Below, in pieces: positions 15,929 through 24,981 of a stretch of 64,000 bases of DNA. Made by a program: the position numbers and the translations under genes. The number at the start of each line of letters is the position of its first letter. Positions within the stretch are counted from its first letter, which is position 1. This DNA is from Streptomyces sp. Alt3. Lineage in GTDB: Bacteria; Actinomycetota; Actinomycetes; Streptomycetales; Streptomycetaceae. The notes below the pieces were generated by a model, which saw only the letters and a program-made list of their open reading frames with translations, had not been told where the DNA came from and made no database searches. Location: contig NZ_CP120983.1 in the NCBI RefSeq assembly GCF_030719215.1, forward strand, positions 3,100,001 to 3,164,000, given 5' to 3'.

Positions 15929-18082
15929 ATGACGGACAGCGGGACCGGCCGGGCGGTACGCGACACCTCGGCGCTCGTCGAGGCCGCCCGGGGCGGTGAC
16001 AGCGGGGCCCTGGAGGAACTGCTCGCCGCGCACCTGCCGCTGGTATACGGAATCGTCGGCCGGGCCCTCAACGGCCACACGGACGTCGACGACCTCGTGC
16101 AGGAGGTGATGCTGCGGATCGTCCGCGCGCTGCCGTCACTGCGCGAGCCCGAGCGGTTCCGCTCCTGGGCGGTGGCCATCGCCTACCGGGAGATACAGCA
16201 GCACCAGCGGCGTACGGCCCGCGACCGCTTCCAGGGCCATGACGTGGAGTGCGTCGCCGACCCGCTCACCGACTTCGCCGAACGGACCGTCGCCGAGCTC
16301 GAACTCACCGGCCAGCGCCGCGATCTGGCACGCGCGGCACGCTGGCTGGACGAGGACGACCGCCGGCTGCTCGCCCTGTGGTGGGAGGAGGAGGCGGGCC
16401 GCATCGGCCGGGCCGACGTCGCCCGCGCCATCGGTCTGGACGCCCGGCACACCGCGGTCCGGGTCCGCCGCATGAAGGTCCGGCTGGAGGAGGCCCGTAC
16501 GGTGGTCCGCGCCCTGGCCGTCGCGCCCCGCTGCCCCGGGCTGGCCGATGCCGTGCAGGGCTGGGACGGCGGCACGGGGGCACTCTGGCGCAAGCGGCTG
16601 ACCCGGCATGTGCGCGGCTGCGCACAGTGCGGGGCGCAGGGAACCGGCCTGGTCGCCCCGGAGAAGCTGCTGCCGGGGCTCGGGCTGCTGCCGGTGCCCG
16701 GCGGTCTGGCGGAAGGCGTGCGCCAGGCCGCCGAGGCCGCCTCCCTGGTCGGGCAGGCGGCCACCGGCCGCGTCCAGGACCTGCTGCACCACTTCACGGC
16801 CAAGACGGTCGTCGCGTCGGCCGCCGCCCTGGCCGTGGCCGTGGGGGCGCTGACCTATCCGGTGTGGCACTCCCCCGCGCCCGGCCCCCGGGCGGCGCCG
16901 CCCGCCGTGAGCCGTCCCGCGCAGCCGCCGGCGCCGTCCCCCGCCCGGCCCTCCCGGACGGCTGCCGAGCCGGCAGCGGCGTCCGCCTCCCCGACGGCGC
17001 GCGCCGAGCTCCGGGCGGACACCGCGATCGGTGTGACCGGCGCCGACATCTATCTCGCGCCCGACGGTTCGGACGACGGGGACGGCAGCCGTGCCCGGCC
17101 CTACGCCACGCTCGGCAAGGCGGCGTCCGTGGTCCGCCCGGGCCAGACGATCGCCCTGCGCGGGGGCACCTACCGCCCCACCGAGGAGACGTCCCTGACC
17201 ACGGACGGCACGGCGGACCGGCGCATCACGCTCAGCAACTACCGGGGCGAGCGGCCCGTCATCGACGCCTCGGGGGTGCCCGCCGCCTCCTGGGCGGTCA
17301 CCCAGGAAGCGGACCACTGGACCGTGCAGGGCCTGGAGATCCGGGGTTCGGCGAGTCACGCGTACGTCTGCCGGAGCTGCCGGAACACGGTCTTCCGCGG
17401 CCTGTCCCTGCACGACAACGCGGAGTCCGGGCTGACCCTGCGCGACGCGGGCACCGAGAACAACACCGTGCTGGACAGCGACTTCTACGCGAACGGGCCC
17501 GGCGAGGCGGGTGGTGTCGGCCTGGGGGTCAAATTCGGTTCGGGCAGCGGGAACACGGTGAGCGGCTGCCGTGCGTTCGGCAACGGGGCCGACGGGATCG
17601 ACCTCGGCGGTTTCACCAGCCCGGTGACGGTGCGCGGCAGTTGGTCCTACCGCAACGGCAACGGCTTCACCCTCGGCGGCGGCCACACTTCGGCCTCCGT
17701 CGCCCATGTGCTGACCGACGACATGGCCTGGGACAACGTCGGGCTCGGTTTCAACGACGAGGGCAACCCCGGTGCGATCCGTCTCACCCGCAACACGGCC
17801 TTCCGCAACGGCACGGGCTTCCACCTGGTCACCGCCGCCGCCGTGCTGAACGCCAACGCGGCGGCGGACAGCGGCGAGGGGCGGGACGCGGTGCTCGCGG
17901 ATTCCGCCAGGTCCGAGGGCAACACCTGGGACGGCGGCGCCGCGCCGGTGTTCACCACTACCGACCCGTCCACCGCCGAGGCTGCCCGCGCGGCCGACGC
18001 CACCCTGCCCCGGACCGCCTTCCTGACCTCGTCCGGCACCGCGCCGGGCGCCCGTATGACACCCCGGGGGGACGCACAATGA
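15929..18082 (+). CDS. ECF sigma factor fused to anti-sigma motif, membrane span and family-9 pectate lyase domain
   Basis: A 717-residue single chain. Residues ~25-100 are sigma region 2 (HTDVDDLVQEVMLRIVRAL, FRSWAVAIAYREI) and ~129-194 region 4 with its helix-turn-helix. The zinc anti-sigma pattern HX3CX2C follows (His227, Cys231, Cys234, in RHVRGCAQC). One membrane helix is at ~292-312 (TVVASAAALAVAVGALTYPVW). A Pro/Ala-rich linker (~313-365) leads to a PL9-type beta-helix (~372-665) starting DIYLAPDGSDDGDGS. The probable catalytic Lys535 (GVKFGSGSGNTVSGC) and calcium-site aspartates Asp555 and Asp558 (GADGIDLGG) are kept. Topology should put sigma inside and the lyase domain outside. It lies beside secreted pectinesterase and pectate lyase genes, suggesting a pectin-responsive transcription factor. 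ATG 15929 was chosen; GTG 15911 is possible. Confidence 0.88.
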   Translation: MTDSGTGRAVRDTSALVEAARGGDSGALEELLAAHLPLVYGIVGRALNGHTDVDDLVQEVMLRIVRALPSLREPERFRSWAVAIAYREIQQHQRRTARDRFQGHDVECVADPLTDFAERTVAELELTGQRRDLARAARWLDEDDRRLLALWWEEEAGRIGRADVARAIGLDARHTAVRVRRMKVRLEEARTVVRALAVAPRCPGLADAVQGWDGGTGALWRKRLTRHVRGCAQCGAQGTGLVAPEKLLPGLGLLPVPGGLAEGVRQAAEAASLVGQAATGRVQDLLHHFTAKTVVASAAALAVAVGALTYPVWHSPAPGPRAAPPAVSRPAQPPAPSPARPSRTAAEPAAASASPTARAELRADTAIGVTGADIYLAPDGSDDGDGSRARPYATLGKAASVVRPGQTIALRGGTYRPTEETSLTTDGTADRRITLSNYRGERPVIDASGVPAASWAVTQEADHWTVQGLEIRGSASHAYVCRSCRNTVFRGLSLHDNAESGLTLRDAGTENNTVLDSDFYANGPGEAGGVGLGVKFGSGSGNTVSGCRAFGNGADGIDLGGFTSPVTVRGSWSYRNGNGFTLGGGHTSASVAHVLTDDMAWDNVGLGFNDEGNPGAIRLTRNTAFRNGTGFHLVTAAAVLNANAAADSGEGRDAVLADSARSEGNTWDGGAAPVFTTTDPSTAEAARAADATLPRTAFLTSSGTAPGARMTPRGDAQ

Positions 18083-18107
18083 GGGACCCCGTACGAGAGG
18101 ACTCCGT

Positions 18108-18494
18108 ATGACGGCCGACGACGGCCACCGCGCCCTCCCGTGGGACCGCCCCTGGTTCGCGGCGAACGAGGTGCTCGCGTTCGTCCTGGAGCTGGTCGCG
18201 ATCGGCGCTCTGGCCTGGTGGGGCTTCACCGCGCAGGAGGGCGCGGCGGCATCGGCGGCTCTGGGGATCGGGACACCGGCGGCGGCCGTGGCGCTGTGGG
18301 GCCTGTTCGCCGCGCCCCGCGCCCGCTTCTCCCTGCCGCTCCCGGGGGTGCTGGCCGTGAAGGCCCTGGTCCTCGGCGGCGGCGCGGCGGCGGTGTACGG
18401 GACGGGGCACCCCGTGGCGGCGTGGGTCCTGGCCGCGGTCACGGCCGTGAACACGGGCTGCGCGGAGTACTTCAGGCGCCGTGCCGAGCAGTAG
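18108..18494 (+). CDS. YrdB-family (DUF2568) membrane protein
   Basis: A 128-residue protein with four predicted membrane helices (NEVLAFVLELVAIGALAWWGF, AAASAALGIGTPAAAVALWGLF, LPGVLAVKALVLGGGAAAVY, HPVAAWVLAAVTAVNTG) and the FAAPRARFSLP loop characteristic of YrdB proteins. It starts 25 bp after the sigma/PL9 fusion gene with GAGAGGA as ribosome site, so it may be co-transcribed. Its role is unknown. Confidence 0.8.
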   Translation: MTADDGHRALPWDRPWFAANEVLAFVLELVAIGALAWWGFTAQEGAAASAALGIGTPAAAVALWGLFAAPRARFSLPLPGVLAVKALVLGGGAAAVYGTGHPVAAWVLAAVTAVNTGCAEYFRRRAEQ

Positions 18495-18576
18495 CCGCAC
18501 CCGGTGACATCCGGACCACAAGGAGTCCGCCCAACCCGACACACCGGCGAGCAAAGCGCGGGGAGCGTCGCCGCGC

Positions 18577-18602
18577 GGTCCGGGGGGTCGTCCCCCCGGA
18601 CC
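18577..18602. terminator. Bidirectional hairpin between YrdB gene and gdhA
   Basis: An 11-bp perfect stem (18577-18587 and 18592-18602) with loop TCGT lies between the convergent genes, embedded in further CG-rich pairing. Confidence 0.7.
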
Positions 18603-18618
18603 CCGCGACGCCGCCCCG

Positions 18619-20022
<1,404 letters not shown>

Positions 20023-20239
20023 TCATGCGCGTCGGCGCTCCCTGTCCCCGGAGGCGCCCCCGGCCCGTGGGGGCCGTTGCACCCGGCAAGTCTCGCAGTG
20101 CGGACCGGCCTTGCCAGGGCGACATCCACATAGTGGCCACCACCGTTCGTCCCGGTACGCACGCTTCTGCCCTCCCGCAGCCCTCCGCCGCCGGGGCTGG
20201 GGGGCCGCACGGCGCCCGCTCCGCGGGGCCGTGCGGGTG

Positions 20240-20279
20240 GCGGATCTCACAGCCGGAGGAGGTCGGCTGTGAGATCCGC
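20240..20279. terminator. Hairpin after the MacB-type ABC operon
   Basis: A perfect 16-bp stem (20240-20255 and 20264-20279) with loop GAGGAGGT starts 12 bp past the stop of the minus-strand ATPase gene. The rest of the 292-bp interval to gdhA is the gdhA upstream region; no GlnR-like box was recognised there. Confidence 0.75.
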
Positions 20280-20290
20280 GGGGTTGCGGA

Positions 20291-20974
20291 TCAGGCCGCC
20301 GCGTTCTCCGTCACCGTCACCTTTCCCTTGCGGATGGTCGCCACCCGGGGAGCCTTGCGGGCCAGGGAGCTGTCGTGCGTGACCATCACGAAGGTCAGCC
20401 CGTGCTCCTTCCACAGTCCGTCGAGCAGGTCCATGATCTCGTCGCGCATGGACTCGTCGAGGTTGCCGGTCGGTTCGTCGGCGAGCAGCACCTTCGGCCG
20501 CTTGACCAGAGCCCTGGCGATGGCGACACGCTGCTGCTGGCCGCCGGACATCTCGCTCGGCAGGTGGGTGGGGCGGTCGCCGAGGCCCACCGACTCCAGC
20601 GCCTCCGCGGCGCGTTCGCGGCGGGTCCTCGCACCGAGGCCGAGGGGGACGAGGGCGGTCTCGACGTTCTCCTGGGCGGTGAGCGTCGGGATCAGGTTGA
20701 AGCTCTGGAAGACGAATCCGATGGACTCGGCCCGGACCTTGGTGAGCCGGGACTCGGGCAGTTCGGCCAGGTCGACGCCGTCGAGCTCGATGGTGCCGGA
20801 GGTGGGCCGGTCCAGCCCTCCCAGCATCTGCAGGAGGGTGGACTTGCCTCCGCCGGTCGGGCCCTGGATGACGAGCCTGCCACCGTCCTCGATGGTCAGA
20901 TCGACACCGGCGAGCGCGTCGACGGGATTCTTGCCGCGCATGTAGCGCTTGGTGACGCCCTTGAGCTGGTACAC
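20291..20974 (-). CDS. MacB/LolD-type ABC transporter ATPase
   Basis: A 227-residue ATPase. Walker A is GPTGGGKSTL, the Q-loop is FVFQSFNLIPTLTAQENV, the signature is LSGGQ-like (EMSGGQQQRVAIARAL), and Walker B is VLLADEPTGNLDE. These are the marks of the MacB/LolD/SalX group that works with FtsX-fold permeases as mechanotransmission pumps. GTG 20974 follows AGGAG. It is the second gene of an operon, 48 bp after its permease. Confidence 0.92.
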   Translation of the reverse strand: MYQLKGVTKRYMRGKNPVDALAGVDLTIEDGGRLVIQGPTGGGKSTLLQMLGGLDRPTSGTIELDGVDLAELPESRLTKVRAESIGFVFQSFNLIPTLTAQENVETALVPLGLGARTRRERAAEALESVGLGDRPTHLPSEMSGGQQQRVAIARALVKRPKVLLADEPTGNLDESMRDEIMDLLDGLWKEHGLTFVMVTHDSSLARKAPRVATIRKGKVTVTENAAA

Positions 20975-21022
20975 GTGTGGACTCCTGCTGCTACGTACGG
21001 GAAGGGGTGGGGCGGGGCGGTG

Positions 21023-22495
21023 TCACGCGACGCGGCGCAGGGCGTCGGCCGGCCGCAGCCGGGAGGCCCGCCAGCCGCCGAAGGCTCCCGCGATGAGTCC
21101 GCCGGCCACAGCGAGTGCGACGGCGACGAGGATCGTGGTGAGGGAGACCGGTGCGGTCAGCGCGATGTCGAGGGTCTTGGACGCGGTCTGACGGCCGGGA
21201 CCGCCGCCGCCCATGGGGCCGCCGCCGCCCATGCCGCCGCCTCCGCCGCCGCCCGAGGAGCCGAGCTGGGCGGTGAGGGTGGGGCTGATGGCGGTCACCA
21301 CGTAGGCGCCGGCGAGGCCTACGGCGATACCGAGGACACCGCCCATCAGGCCGTTGACCAGGGCTTCGCCGATCACCTGGCGGGTGACGCGGCCGCTCTT
21401 CCAGCCGAGGGCCTTGAGGGTGCCGAACTCGCGCACGCGGCGGCTGACCGCGGAGGAGGTCAGCAGGCCCGCGACGAGGAACGCGGCGACGAGGACCGCG
21501 ATCGAGAGCCACTTGCCGACGCTGGAGGCCAGGTCGGAGGCGGTGGAGAGGGAACCGGACACCGTGTCGGCGAGGTCGGCGGAGGTGGTGACCGTCGTAC
21601 CGGAGACGTTCTTCTGGATGGCGGCCTTGACGGTGTCGATCTGCTGGGAGTCGGCGGCCTGGACGTAGACCGTGGTGACCTTGTCCTTGGAGTCGGCGAC
21701 GGTCTGTGCCTGCTTGAGCGGGATGTAGACGTTTGCGGCCGCGTCACCGCTGTCCGCCGTGGAGACGCCCACGATCTTGTAGGCGGTGCCGGAGATGGTG
21801 ACGGTCTTGTCGACCGCGAGCTCCTTCTCCTTGGCGTAGGCGGAGTCGACGACCGCGACCTCGGCGTCGGTCTCGGACGCCTTGAACGTACGCCCCTTGG
21901 TGATCTTGGAGGAGGTCAGCGGGCCGAGGTCCTGCTGGGTGACGTCGGTGCCGTACACGGTGAAGGAGTTGACGTCGAAGGAGGCGCCGCCGCCCTGGAC
22001 CTCGCCCTGCGGCTGGCCGCCGCCCTGGCCGCCGCCGGGGCCGCCCTGGCTCTGCCCCGAGCTCTCGTCCTGCTTGAACTCGCCGCGCTTGAACTGGCCG
22101 TCGACCTTCATGACCGTCAGGCTCAGCCCGCCGACGGCGTCCGCGACGCCGTCCTGCTTGCCCACCTTGTCGACGGTGCTGGCCGCCAGTGTCTGGAAGC
22201 CCTGGACCATGACCCGGTCCGTGCTCTGGGTCGCGTCGTCGTCGTCCTTGGCGTCGAACTCGAACCGGGGACGCTCGGTGCCTCCGGAGCCCTGGGCGGC
22301 CGCGGCCTTGGTCACCGTCATGTCCGTGCCCAGGCCGTACAGCGATTCCAGGACCTTGTCCTGGGCCTTGCTCATGCCGGCGGAGACCGAGCTGACGATG
22401 ATGACCAGCGCAATGCCGAGGGCGAGCCCCGAGGCGACGACGAGCGCCGCCTTTCTGCGGCGGCGCAGCTCGCGCCGGAGGTAGGTGAAGAACAT
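21023..22495 (-). CDS. MacB/FtsX-type ABC transporter permease
   Basis: A 490-residue permease with one N-terminal span (16-38), a large extracellular domain, and three C-terminal spans (about 329-350, 380-402, 452-474), the MacB/FtsX layout. The conserved coupling region VSRRVREFGTLKALGWKSGRVTRQVIGEALVNGLMGG follows the second span. Two low-complexity Gly-rich insertions are present, at 145-170 (GGPGGGQGGGQPQ) and 412-434 (poly-Gly/Met), the latter in the loop before the last span. No clear ribosome site precedes ATG 22495. It likely acts in envelope-stress or antibiotic-peptide defence. Confidence 0.88.
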   Translation of the reverse strand: MFFTYLRRELRRRRKAALVVASGLALGIALVIIVSSVSAGMSKAQDKVLESLYGLGTDMTVTKAAAAQGSGGTERPRFEFDAKDDDDATQSTDRVMVQGFQTLAASTVDKVGKQDGVADAVGGLSLTVMKVDGQFKRGEFKQDESSGQSQGGPGGGQGGGQPQGEVQGGGASFDVNSFTVYGTDVTQQDLGPLTSSKITKGRTFKASETDAEVAVVDSAYAKEKELAVDKTVTISGTAYKIVGVSTADSGDAAANVYIPLKQAQTVADSKDKVTTVYVQAADSQQIDTVKAAIQKNVSGTTVTTSADLADTVSGSLSTASDLASSVGKWLSIAVLVAAFLVAGLLTSSAVSRRVREFGTLKALGWKSGRVTRQVIGEALVNGLMGGVLGIAVGLAGAYVVTAISPTLTAQLGSSGGGGGGGMGGGGPMGGGGPGRQTASKTLDIALTAPVSLTTILVAVALAVAGGLIAGAFGGWRASRLRPADALRRVA

Positions 22496-22538
22496 GGCGC
22501 GAAGATATGGAGCGGGCGTGATGAGGAGTTAAGTCTCC

Positions 22539-22556
22539 GATGAGAGCTGGATGAGA
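22539..22556 (-). promoter_or_regulatory. 11-bp spaced direct repeat upstream of the MacB-type operon
   Basis: Read on the minus strand, TCTCATC occurs twice (22556-22550 and 22545-22539), one helical turn apart. A third partial copy (CCTCATC) lies at 22526-22520. Such 11-bp spaced direct repeats are typical sites for OmpR-type response regulators. The repeats end 44 bp before the permease start. Confidence 0.45.
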
Positions 22557-22577
22557 ACACCTGCGGCCCGCATACGC

Positions 22578-22620
22578 CGAAGACGGCGGCACCCGGATCG
22601 TCCGGATACCGCCGCCTTCG
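22578..22620. terminator. Hairpin after the L,D-transpeptidase gene
   Basis: Outer arms 22578-22589 and 22609-22620 pair with one mismatch, and an inner CCGGA/TCCGG pairs around TCG. It lies 24 bp past the stop of the minus-strand transpeptidase gene. Confidence 0.7.
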
Positions 22621-22643
22621 TGCGGGGAAAAGGGGCCTCGGGA

Positions 22644-23900
22644 TCAGGCGGCGGAGCCCGCCGTCCACTCCGACCAGCTCATGTTCCAGCCGTTGAGACC
22701 GTTGTCGGGGGCGATGGTCTTGTCAGGGCTGTTCTTGACGATGACCAGGTCGCCGATCAGGGAGTTGTCGTACAGCCAGGCGGCCGGTGTGTTGGCGTCG
22801 CCGGCGCCCTTCGTGTCGGACAGGCCGACACAGCCGTGACTGGTGTTCGCGCTGCCGAAGATCGACTTCGCGCCCCAGTAGTTGCCGTGGATGAAGGTGC
22901 CCGACGTGGACAGCCGCATGGCGTGCGGCACGTCCTTGATGTCGTACTCACCCTTGCCGTCGTCGTCGGTGAAGCCGACGGTCGAACCGTCCATGCGGGT
23001 CTCCTTGAACTTCTCGGAGATCACCATCTGGCCGTTGTACGTCGGGTTGTCGGAGGATCCGGCGGAGATCGGGATGGTCTTGACCGTCTTGCCGTCCCGG
23101 GTGATCGTCATCGTGTGCGCCTTGGCGTCCACGGTGGAGACCTGGTTGCGGCCGACCTTGAAGGTCACCGTCTTCTGCTGGACACCGACGACGCCGTCGG
23201 CGCCCTCGACGCCGTCCAGGGACAGCTTCAGGGTGACGGTGGAGCCGCCCTGCCAGTAGTCCTCGGGGCGCAGGTCCAGACGCTGGTTGTTGAACCAGTG
23301 CCCGACGACCTCCTGGCCGCTGCTGGACGTCACCTTGATGCCGTCCTGGACGGCCTTCCGGTTGGTGATCGCCTTGTTGAAGTTGATCGAGACCGGCATG
23401 CCGACGCCGACGGTGGAGCCGTCCTCGGGGGTGAAGTTCCCGATGAAGCTGTTCTCGGGCGAGACCGTGGTGAAGGAGCTGTTGGCGTGCGCCTGACGGT
23501 CCTTGGAGTCGGCCGCCGTGGCGCTGATCTTGTACGTGGTCGAGCGTTCGAGCTGGCCGCTGGGCTTCCAGCTGGAGCCGTCCGACGCGAGGGTGCCCTC
23601 GACCGCGTCGCCCTCGGCCGTGGTCATGGTGACCTCGGTCAGCTTGCCCTTGGCGACGGTGACGATCGCGGCGTTGTTGATGCTCGCGTTGGTCGCGCCG
23701 TTCTTCGGCGCGATCGTTATCTGCGCCTCGGAGGCGTCCTTGGCGGCCGCCTCGTCCACCTGCGACTGTGACGTCTTCGAGCTGTCGGCGCTCGAGCCCG
23801 TGTTCGTACCGCCGTCGTCGCTGCAGGCAGAAAGCACCAGCACGCCGCCGAGCAGTGCGGACGCGGCCATGAGGCCCCTGCGCCGATTGCTGTCCGTCAT
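22644..23900 (-). CDS. L,D-transpeptidase lipoprotein (Ig-like plus YkuD domains)
   Basis: A 418-residue lipoprotein that makes 3-3 peptidoglycan cross-links outside the membrane. The lipobox LSAC gives lipidated Cys26. An Ser/Gln-rich linker leads to two Ig-like domains (about residues 60-230), then the YkuD catalytic domain. Its active site is HGNYWG...SIFGSANTSHGCVGLS with nucleophile Cys357. The layout matches mycobacterial LdtMt2. ATG 23900 was chosen because GGAGAAG lies six bases upstream; the ATG at 23915 is the alternative. Confidence 0.92.
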   Translation of the reverse strand: MTDSNRRRGLMAASALLGGVLVLSACSDDGGTNTGSSADSSKTSQSQVDEAAAKDASEAQITIAPKNGATNASINNAAIVTVAKGKLTEVTMTTAEGDAVEGTLASDGSSWKPSGQLERSTTYKISATAADSKDRQAHANSSFTTVSPENSFIGNFTPEDGSTVGVGMPVSINFNKAITNRKAVQDGIKVTSSSGQEVVGHWFNNQRLDLRPEDYWQGGSTVTLKLSLDGVEGADGVVGVQQKTVTFKVGRNQVSTVDAKAHTMTITRDGKTVKTIPISAGSSDNPTYNGQMVISEKFKETRMDGSTVGFTDDDGKGEYDIKDVPHAMRLSTSGTFIHGNYWGAKSIFGSANTSHGCVGLSDTKGAGDANTPAAWLYDNSLIGDLVIVKNSPDKTIAPDNGLNGWNMSWSEWTAGSAA

Positions 23901-23953
23901 CACACGCTTCTCCATCGTTGCCGATTCCCCAAGATCCCCGGACAGGGTCGCCC

Positions 23954-23978
23954 GACGGCGATTCCCCGTCAATGTTCC
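23954..23978 (-). promoter_or_regulatory. Possible SigE-type promoter for the L,D-transpeptidase
   Basis: On the minus strand GGAAC (23978-23974) is followed after 17 bases by GTC (23956-23954). This resembles the GGAAC-N16-GTC pattern of cell-envelope-stress ECF promoters in Streptomyces, and would leave a leader of about 45 bases. Assignment to a given sigma factor is inference. Confidence 0.35.
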
Positions 23979-24096
23979 AAGAACACCGCGACCGGGTCTT
24001 CCGTTCCACATCCGCCGAGGATGTGGGGAACACCACTCATCGACGCGCCCGGGGCCGCGGCGGTTCCCGCCACCACTGAGGAGTGCCTTCCGGGCG

Positions 24097-24498
24097 TCAG
24101 CGTTCCGTGTGCCCGCCGCCTTCTTCGTCGTCGGTCTCATTGTCCTCGATCCCGTAGTACTCCTGGTCCCCGTCGTCTCCGGCGGCCCAGTCCTCGGCGT
24201 CGGGGTCGTAGTCGATCGTCTCGCTGCTCCAGGAGGCCTGTGCGAGCTCGACACCGGGCACCTGGCTGACCAGGTCGAACGGGTCGATCAGCGAGGCGAG
24301 GGCCTCCGCTGCGTCTTCCCTGACGGTCTCCTCGGCATGCGTGCGTTCCTCGGGGGACTCGTCGGCGGATGCGCCGGGGGCGGTGAAATCGGCGGCGATG
24401 CTCTCCAGTGCCGTGCCGGTCAGGGCGTCCGCGTCGCTGATCTCCAGCACCATCTCCACGCGAAGCCGAACAAATGAGGGTGTCTCCGAAGTGCTCAT
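24097..24498 (-). CDS. Conserved acidic protein of unknown function
   Basis: A 133-residue soluble protein. The N-terminal half (SFVRLRVEMVLEISDADALTGTALESIAADF) looks like a small beta-alpha fold, the middle (SLIDPFDLVSQVPGVELAQASWSSETIDYDP) is ordered, and the C-terminus is a strongly acidic, probably disordered tail (DDGDQEYYGIEDNETDDEEGGG). ATG 24498 is preferred to an upstream in-frame start because it opens the conserved-looking part. It diverges from the LAXTG gene. I do not recognise the family. Confidence 0.65.
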   Translation of the reverse strand: MSTSETPSFVRLRVEMVLEISDADALTGTALESIAADFTAPGASADESPEERTHAEETVREDAAEALASLIDPFDLVSQVPGVELAQASWSSETIDYDPDAEDWAAGDDGDQEYYGIEDNETDDEEGGGHTER

Positions 24499-24606
24499 AC
24501 GCCGGAGCGTAAGGCTCCCCGGACCTGTGGCTTTCCACCGACCCGCTGCTTTGCTTAGCATCGGCCCGCAGGGCTAACTGATGGTTGTCGCAAGGGGATC
24601 GATTCT

Positions 24607-24927
24607 GTGTCCATGGCTCGTCGCACGCTGCTGACCACCACGGCGGCAGGCACCCTGCTCTGTGCTCTCTGGTTCGTACCCTCCGCCAACGCGACCGGCG
24701 GAGCAGAGACGCGGAGCGGTTCCACCGGCTCGTCCGCCGTTCCCCCCACCGAGGTCCGACAGGCGTCCGTCACCGGGGAGTTCACCGCCGGTGACAGGCT
24801 GGCCGACACAGGGGCGGGCGTCGACACGACTCCCTACCTGATCGGCGGCACGCTCTCCCTGTGCGTCGGCGCGGGGTTCGTCGCGTACTCGGTGCGCCGG
24901 GGCGGCACACAGGGCACCGGCTTCTGA
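24607..24927 (+). CDS. Small LAXTG cell-wall-anchored protein
   Basis: A 106-residue surface protein. A signal peptide (TTTAAGTLLCALWFVPSANA, cleavage near ANA-TG) is followed by only about 55 residues of mature chain. The sorting signal is LADTG, then a hydrophobic span (YLIGGTLSLCVGAGFVAY) and a basic tail (SVRRGG). LAXTG is the motif used by class E sortases, the housekeeping type in Streptomyces. No sortase gene lies in the window. GTG 24607 has AAGGGGA at good spacing; ATG 24613 is the alternative. Confidence 0.75.
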   Translation: MSMARRTLLTTTAAGTLLCALWFVPSANATGGAETRSGSTGSSAVPPTEVRQASVTGEFTAGDRLADTGAGVDTTPYLIGGTLSLCVGAGFVAYSVRRGGTQGTGF

Positions 24928-24933
24928 GGTACG

Positions 24934-24971
24934 CGAGGGCTGCCGCATCCCACGGGGTGCGGCAGCCCTCG
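24934..24971. terminator. Bidirectional hairpin between LAXTG gene and hutH
   Basis: A stem of 17 bp with one bulged T (arms 24934-24951 and 24955-24971) lies between the two convergent genes. Confidence 0.75.
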
Positions 24972-24981
24972 TGCGTACGGG

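Noticed and set aside
24097..24498. Idea that the acidic protein is an antitoxin for a neighbouring toxin
   Set aside because: No toxin-like partner lies beside it; neighbours are an L,D-transpeptidase and a divergent surface protein.
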